From contig DATGKW010000095.1 of the NCBI GenBank assembly GCA_035294465.1, positions 1 to 19,439 of the forward strand: a stretch of DNA of 19,439 nucleotides. The letters run 5' to 3'. Shown in pieces: positions 15,182 through 19,439 of the stretch. The notes beneath the pieces are model-generated. The model worked only from the letters and a program-made list of their open reading frames with translations. It had not been told where the DNA came from and did not search any database. This stretch comes from Paraktedonobacter sp035294465 (GTDB lineage Bacteria; Chloroflexota; Ktedonobacteria; Ktedonobacterales; Ktedonobacteraceae). Both the position numbers and the translations under genes were made by a program. Each line of letters opens with the position of its first letter. Position 1 is the stretch's first letter.

Positions 15182-17428
15182 ATGTCTGCCATGACAAAGA
15201 AGATTTTCAAGGACATCGTTCACCGCAAGCTACGCACTATTCTGACGATCCTCGGAATCACGGTAGGTATCCTTAGCCTCTCGGCAATTAATGTGGCCTC
15301 GAATCAGTTCAAAAGCAGCCTGGCGTACAGCACGAATATCACATCAGCGCCGGATATGCACATCTATACTGCGCCTACCAACCCTGACCTTGCTGACGTA
15401 CTGCAGGATCAGCCAAATGTGAAGACAGTCCAGGCCGAAGGGAATATTGTCACGCGCTGGGCTATCGGCCAGGATCATAAGCTGCTTCAAATTGTGGGAA
15501 TTCTCGATTTTCAGCATGTTCAGATCAATCGTTTCCGGCTGGTCGAAGGCTCACTACCCGGACCCAACCAGATCGTCCTGGAAACAGGTGCGCGCTCGTA
15601 TGAAAATGTACCGGTTGGAGGCCATATTTCGATCCAGGTTGGCAGGGCCTTTAAGGAAGTTACCGTCTCTGGCTTTGTCCAGACGCAGGGACTTCCCCAG
15701 GCTGCACTTGTTGGCAGAGCATATGGCTACATGGCCGAAAGCTCCTTTGAGCAATTGTTTAACACCGCTGGTGTCACCGATTTTGCTATCCAGCTCGTTG
15801 ATTATGCCCAGCGCTATCAGACCCTCGATCAACTGGCGACTGTCTTGCAGGAAAACCACGTTTCGCTGGTAGGCAGCAGTGTTGGACGCGATGATAGCAT
15901 CACGGTGATTGCAAACGGGATCTTCGGGCTTATGGACCTGCTCTCCGTAGCTGCTATTGCGCTCAGCGTCATTCTGTTATTAGGCACCATCGCGTCCTTG
16001 ATAGCGGAACAGGTGGAAATCATTGGTACAATGAAAGCCCTGGGAGGACTGCGCGGAAAAATTGTCCGCCATTATCTGGGGCTGGTTTTCTGTTATGCTC
16101 TGAGCGGAACGCTGATTGGCGTTGTCGTGGGTACTATCAGCGGCTACGCGCTGGCGAACTATCTGGCAAGCCTGGTCAGCCTGGACATTGGCCCTTTGCA
16201 GATTGTGCCCTGGCAGATCCTGGAAAGCCTGGCTGTTGGACTTGGCACGCCGCTGCTGGCCGCGTTCATTCCGGTCTGGATTGGAACGCGTATCACCGTG
16301 CGCCAGGCTTTGCAGGGGTATGGTCTGGAAAATACTGCTTCCCGCAAAGGCAGCCGCAAGGGACGCTCTGCGATCGGCCTTCTTCCGCAGACGATCCAGT
16401 TCGGTGTGCGCAATGTTTTCCGCAAGCCCACGCGCACCTTTCTGGCTCTACTCACCCTGGCCGTAGCCGGAGCCTCGTTCCTGGCAGTGCAGACCGCGAA
16501 TTATTCTCTGAATGCTCTTTTGAATCGCGTGTATGATGTCTACCGCTATAATGTGATGATTTCGCTTTCCACTCCTGAGCCGTTCAGCCGATTTCAGCAG
16601 ATCCTGGGGCCAGTTGACGGAGTTGGCTCAATTGAGAGCTTTTACCAGGACACAGCTTCCACGCGGTGGGGTCAGGCAGCGCTGACCGGTGTGCAACTGG
16701 ATACTCGTATGTATCATCGCGAGCTTACTGCCGGGCGCTGGTTTACCGCGAGCGATCAGAACGCAGTGATTATCAGCCAGGATGCCGCCGATATTTCTGG
16801 CTTGAAAGTGGGCGATACGATTTCCTTTACGCTTGGTACGAGCACAGCCCGGTGGCATATTATCGGTATCACCCGCGATTACAGCGACATCGGAGCAGGT
16901 AATCTTGGCATCCTGCTGGCTCCCATTCCCCAGATCGATGCCATGTTGCATATACCTGCTGGCCTGACTCAAAATGTCATGATTCAAGCGAGCGTTTCAG
17001 CGCCTTCGCAGGCGTATCTTGACGGACTAACCCGGCGCGTTGATGCTGCTTTGAGCAATGCCGGTTTCATTCCGCAGATTACAACGCCGCAGGAACAGAT
17101 TGCCCAGAATCAGAGTAAATATGAGATCATCTATCTCATGCTCGACGTGGTCGCGATTATCATTGCTCTGGTTGGAGCCATCAGCCTCGCGAACTCACTG
17201 GCAATGAATGTGCTGGAACGTCGCCGTGAGATCGGCATTCTGCGCTCGATGGGCGCGATCAGCCGCAAAGTCGCGCAGGTGTTCTGGGCGGAAGGCACTA
17301 CGCTGGGCGTACTGGCCTGGATATGCGCGGTATTTCTCGGCATCCCTGCTGCCTATGGTCTGAACATCGTTCAGGCTCATCTGCTCGCGCCAGTTCCCTT
17401 TGCCTTTGATGAACTCGATCTTGTCTAG
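15182..17428 (+). CDS. FtsX/MacB-like ABC permease, truncated by an amber codon before its last helix
   Basis: The partner of the preceding ATPase appears to have duplicated architecture. An N-terminal helix (TILTILGITVGILSLSAINV) is followed by an extracytoplasmic domain, then a three-helix FtsX block (first helices LLSVAAIALSVILLLG and YALSGTLIGVVVG). A second helix (TFLALLTLAVAGASFLAV) is followed by a second extracytoplasmic domain and a second FtsX block, beginning MLDVVAIIIALVGAISLANS and ILRSMGAISRK. The last helix is missing: the frame stops at ELDLV then TAG, and continues in the same frame for 32 more codons that encode it. I chose the ATG at 15182 because AAAGGAGAAGAG precedes it and the protein then starts like the family; ATG 15152, overlapping the ATPase stop, is the alternative. 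Restored length would be 781 residues. Without the last helix the permease is unlikely to work normally. Confidence 0.88.
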   Translation: MSAMTKKIFKDIVHRKLRTILTILGITVGILSLSAINVASNQFKSSLAYSTNITSAPDMHIYTAPTNPDLADVLQDQPNVKTVQAEGNIVTRWAIGQDHKLLQIVGILDFQHVQINRFRLVEGSLPGPNQIVLETGARSYENVPVGGHISIQVGRAFKEVTVSGFVQTQGLPQAALVGRAYGYMAESSFEQLFNTAGVTDFAIQLVDYAQRYQTLDQLATVLQENHVSLVGSSVGRDDSITVIANGIFGLMDLLSVAAIALSVILLLGTIASLIAEQVEIIGTMKALGGLRGKIVRHYLGLVFCYALSGTLIGVVVGTISGYALANYLASLVSLDIGPLQIVPWQILESLAVGLGTPLLAAFIPVWIGTRITVRQALQGYGLENTASRKGSRKGRSAIGLLPQTIQFGVRNVFRKPTRTFLALLTLAVAGASFLAVQTANYSLNALLNRVYDVYRYNVMISLSTPEPFSRFQQILGPVDGVGSIESFYQDTASTRWGQAALTGVQLDTRMYHRELTAGRWFTASDQNAVIISQDAADISGLKVGDTISFTLGTSTARWHIIGITRDYSDIGAGNLGILLAPIPQIDAMLHIPAGLTQNVMIQASVSAPSQAYLDGLTRRVDAALSNAGFIPQITTPQEQIAQNQSKYEIIYLMLDVVAIIIALVGAISLANSLAMNVLERRREIGILRSMGAISRKVAQVFWAEGTTLGVLAWICAVFLGIPAAYGLNIVQAHLLAPVPFAFDELDLV

Positions 17429-17527
17429 ATGTTCATCGCGATCATGATTTTAGCGGCCCTGGCCAGCATTGGTCCTGTTCTGGCCGCCGCGCGTATCAAG
17501 ATAGTGCAGATATTACAGTATGAATGA
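17426..17527 (+). pseudogene. Detached C-terminal helix of the FtsX-like permease
   Basis: After the TAG at 17426-17428 the same frame stays open to TGA at 17525-17527. It reads MFIAIMILAALASIGPVLAA, then ARIKIVQILQYE. This is the expected final FtsX helix and the conserved basic end (AAAR...I..IL.YE). In the family a tryptophan or other hydrophobic residue sits at the TAG position, so TGG to TAG is the simplest change. The true gene end is therefore 17527, which also restores a 17-bp gap to the next gene. Confidence 0.8.
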
Positions 17528-17544
17528 GAAGGTGAGCAGAACTC

Positions 17545-17775
17545 ATGATGAACCAGCAAGAGAATGTATTCTATAAAGTTGTAGTGAATCAGGAAGAACA
17601 GTATTCCCTCTGGCCTGTTGAGCGAGCCAATCCCTCTGGCTGGTCAGATACGGGCAAGAGTGGGTCCAGAGCAGAATGCCTGGCCTATATCAAGGAGGTC
17701 TGGACAGACATGCGCCCTCTGAGCCTACGCAGCAAAGCGGTGAGCGATCGCGAGAAAGGCGATGGGAATGACTGA
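17545..17775 (+). CDS. MbtH-like protein, NRPS adenylation-domain chaperone
   Basis: MbtH-like proteins bind adenylation domains of NRPSs and are often needed for their solubility or activity. This 76-residue protein has the family signature: NQEEQYSLWP (15-24), GW at 32-33 and WTDMRPLSL (53-61), including the three conserved tryptophans at 23, 33 and 53. The basic C-terminal tail of about 15 residues is not conserved in the family. An AAGGTGAG-like site precedes the ATG; a second ATG follows at codon 2. It lies between the exporter genes and the thioesterase in the same operon. Its presence shows that the cluster includes an NRPS, though none is in the window. Confidence 0.93.
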   Translation: MMNQQENVFYKVVVNQEEQYSLWPVERANPSGWSDTGKSGSRAECLAYIKEVWTDMRPLSLRSKAVSDREKGDGND

Positions 17776-17823
17776 GCAAGCCGGGCTAGCTCATCACCGG
17801 GCGAAGAGGAAAGGAGAAATGAG

Positions 17824-18600
17824 ATGAGATCAGAGTTACGAGGAGATCCGTGGATCTTTAGTGGTTGTTCTCACGCGGCAGCCAGGTTGCGCCTGTTTTG
17901 TTTCCCTTGCGCGGGAGGAGGAGCCTCGCTGTACTGTCCCTGGATAAAGGCGCTTGCACCAGATATCGATGTCTATCCAGTGCAATTGCCTGGCCGGGAA
18001 AATCGTTTGCTCGAACGCCCATTTACACGTTTCGACGAACTGATCCGGGCGCTGGCTCAGGCACTGCAGCCTTATTTTGAAGGTCCTTTTGCTTTCTTTG
18101 GGCACAGTATGGGGGCGCTGGTCTGCTTTGGCCTGACCCGTTATCTGCTTCAACAGGATCAACCTGTGCCAGTGCATCTCTTTCTTTCCGCCTACCGCGC
18201 TCCACAGCTCCCAAATAAAGAGCAACTGCATTCGCTCTCGGATGCTGAGCTGATCCACAAGGTTCTTGAATTGAATGGGACGCAGCGGAGTATTTTTGAA
18301 AATCTTGAGTTGCGTCAACTTCTCCTGCCAATCTTTCGCGCAGATTTCAGCGTCTGCGAAACCTATCCTTATGAGCCTATGGAGCCTCTGGCTATTCCGA
18401 TTACAGCTTTTGGTGGACTGCAAGATCGTCGTGTTAGTCGGGCAGCGTTGGGAGCCTGGAGCATGCAAACGCGGGGCCCCTTTGTTTTACATATGCTGCC
18501 TGGCAATCATTTTTTCTGGCGGGACAGCCCACAGCAGGTCTGGCAGATCATCTCTCAAGCATCTGGCGCACAGAATGCTGATATTTGCTTGTATCCTTGA
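17824..18600 (+). CDS. Type II thioesterase (proofreading hydrolase for PKS/NRPS)
   Basis: This 258-residue alpha/beta hydrolase is of the stand-alone thioesterase family that clears mis-primed or stalled acyl and aminoacyl groups from carrier proteins. Motifs: FCFPCAGGGAS (25-35), LPGRENR (55-61), nucleophile Ser95 in FGHSMGA, Asp201 in FGGLQDRRV and His229 in PGNHFFW, giving a complete catalytic triad. Length is normal for the family. AAGGAG lies seven bases before the ATG at 17824; an ATG at 17819 is ruled out because it hits a stop two codons later. It follows the MbtH gene by 48 bp and precedes the SbnA-like gene by 16 bp. It acts in the cytoplasm on the assembly line; which carrier proteins it serves cannot be told. 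Confidence 0.94.
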   Translation: MRSELRGDPWIFSGCSHAAARLRLFCFPCAGGGASLYCPWIKALAPDIDVYPVQLPGRENRLLERPFTRFDELIRALAQALQPYFEGPFAFFGHSMGALVCFGLTRYLLQQDQPVPVHLFLSAYRAPQLPNKEQLHSLSDAELIHKVLELNGTQRSIFENLELRQLLLPIFRADFSVCETYPYEPMEPLAIPITAFGGLQDRRVSRAALGAWSMQTRGPFVLHMLPGNHFFWRDSPQQVWQIISQASGAQNADICLYP

Positions 18601-18616
18601 GAAAGAGGGAACGCCG

Positions 18617-19439
18617 ATGATGTCTACTCTTTACGAAGCCGCTACAGTCTCATCTGCGACGGGATCTGTAGGTAATACGCCGCTGGTTCCTATCTTCCTG
18701 GTCATCGATAACTCTTGCAGAGAAATTTATCTGAAATTGGAAGGAGCTAATCCAAGTGGTTCGATGAAAGATAGAACTGGCTATTCTCTGCTCCAGGATC
18801 TGCGCGAACGGGGCAGGCTGGGAGCCGACTCAGTAATCATCGAGTCTACCTCAGGGAATCTGGGCATTGCTCTGGCTACTCTCTGCCGCCAGGACAACCT
18901 GCGCTTTATCGCCGTCGTCGATCCCAAGACCACAGTTGAGAATCTCCATCGCCTGGAAGCCCTGGGAGCACAAATCGATATGGTGCGTGAGCCAGATTCC
19001 ACCGGCGGCTACCTCCTCTCCAGGTTGGCGCGTATCAAGACCTTATGTGACCATCATCCCGACTATATCTGGACCAACCAGTATGCTAATCCGGCCAATC
19101 CCCTTGTTCATTATCAGACGACCGGACCGGAGATTTATCACCAGATGCAGGGATACGTGGAGGCTGTTTTCGTGCCAGCTTCGACAGGTGGAACGCTGGC
19201 CGGCATCGGCCGTTATCTGCGCGAGGTGTGTCCGGAAACAAAGATTATCGGCGTTGACGCCTCTGGCTCGGTAATCTTCGGAGGACCGGCAGCCAGGCGA
19301 CTGCTAACAGGCATTGGCTCCTCTGTTCGCTCAACATTCCTTACACGCAATCTCTATGATACCCACATGCTGATCAGAGATGAAGAAGCCTTCGCTTTTT
19401 GCCGTGCCGTTTATGCAGCCACTGGATTGCTAGTCGGCG
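18617..19439 (+). CDS. sbnA: SbnA-like N-(2-amino-2-carboxyethyl)-L-glutamate synthase (diaminopropionate pathway), partial
   Basis: This PLP enzyme of the cysteine-synthase fold is expected to join O-phospho-L-serine and L-glutamate into ACEGA, which an SbnB-type dehydrogenase then cleaves to L-2,3-diaminopropionate. The first 274 codons are present; S. aureus SbnA is about 326 residues, so roughly 50 are off the right edge. PLP lysine is Lys51 in GSMKDR. Family-specific segments are IESTSGNLGIALA (75-87), VVDPK (100-104), EPDSTGGYL (125-133), NQYAN (154-158), the phosphate loop ASTGGTLAG (188-196) and VDASGSVIFG (213-222). These match SbnA better than CysK or cystathionine beta-synthase as I recall them. 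GAGGGA lies upstream of the ATG, which is followed by a second ATG. It probably supplies a 2,3-diaminopropionate unit to the NRPS. An SbnB-like gene is expected next, outside the window. Confidence 0.87.
   Translation, partial: MMSTLYEAATVSSATGSVGNTPLVPIFLVIDNSCREIYLKLEGANPSGSMKDRTGYSLLQDLRERGRLGADSVIIESTSGNLGIALATLCRQDNLRFIAVVDPKTTVENLHRLEALGAQIDMVREPDSTGGYLLSRLARIKTLCDHHPDYIWTNQYANPANPLVHYQTTGPEIYHQMQGYVEAVFVPASTGGTLAGIGRYLREVCPETKIIGVDASGSVIFGGPAARRLLTGIGSSVRSTFLTRNLYDTHMLIRDEEAFAFCRAVYAATGLLVG

Noticed and set aside
1768..17428. TAG as a sense codon in this organism
   Set aside because: TAG is the natural terminal stop of the FAAL and of the bimodular PKS, whose domain boundaries fit those ends. 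Kept only as a testable finding.
17836..18468. Minus-strand 210-codon open frame
   Set aside because: It is antisense to the type II thioesterase, whose complete triad and ribosome site show the true strand.
18617..19439. Ordinary cysteine synthase (CysK)
   Set aside because: The PLP fold is shared, but the ESTSGNLGIALA, NQYAN and GSVIFG segments and the NRPS context match SbnA.

Overview
The window is the centre of a modular natural-product gene cluster. It combines an acyl-starter ligase and type I polyketide synthase (PKS) genes with accessory genes of a non-ribosomal peptide synthetase (NRPS). Moderate GC, assembly-line megasynthases and NRPS helpers suggest a large-genome soil bacterium. 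A Ktedonobacteria-type Chloroflexota is my best guess from the overall style of the proteins, but no taxonomic marker (rRNA, tRNA or housekeeping gene) is present, so this is weak inference.

Left arm, minus strand, read from 12222 down to 1. A fatty-acyl-AMP ligase (FAAL) is followed, with overlapping ends, by a bimodular PKS locus whose reconstructed order is ACP-KS-AT-KR-ACP-KS-AT-KR-ACP. After 22 bp comes the first 225 codons of the next PKS, which opens with a KS and runs off the left edge. The FAAL should adenylate a fatty acid and load it on the N-terminal ACP. Two malonyl extensions with ketoreduction would give a 3,5-dihydroxyacyl chain for the next KS. The bimodular PKS is broken in this sequence by a frameshift in the second KS-AT linker (about 4162-4185) and an in-frame amber codon in the second KR (1768-1770).

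Centre, 12223-12529. This 307-bp divergent intergenic region holds a good sigma70-type promoter for the right arm, a 16-bp dyad and an 11-bp inverted repeat. It probably co-regulates synthesis and export.

Right arm, plus strand, 12530 to the right edge, probably one operon. An ABC-2 exporter pair (ATPase and permease) is followed by a second, MacB/LolD-type ATPase with its FtsX-like permease. Then come an MbtH-like protein, a type II thioesterase and the first 274 codons of an SbnA-like PLP enzyme. SbnA makes the precursor of L-2,3-diaminopropionate. The FtsX permease carries a premature amber codon (17426-17428), with its missing last helix intact in the same frame just downstream.

Together the genes predict a fatty-acyl-primed polyketide-peptide (lipopeptide) containing 2,3-diaminopropionate, with two dedicated exporters. 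The NRPS itself lies outside the window. The main caution is that two TAG codons sit where tryptophan is expected, alongside one frameshift. They may be true pseudogenisation, strain-specific mutations or sequence errors.
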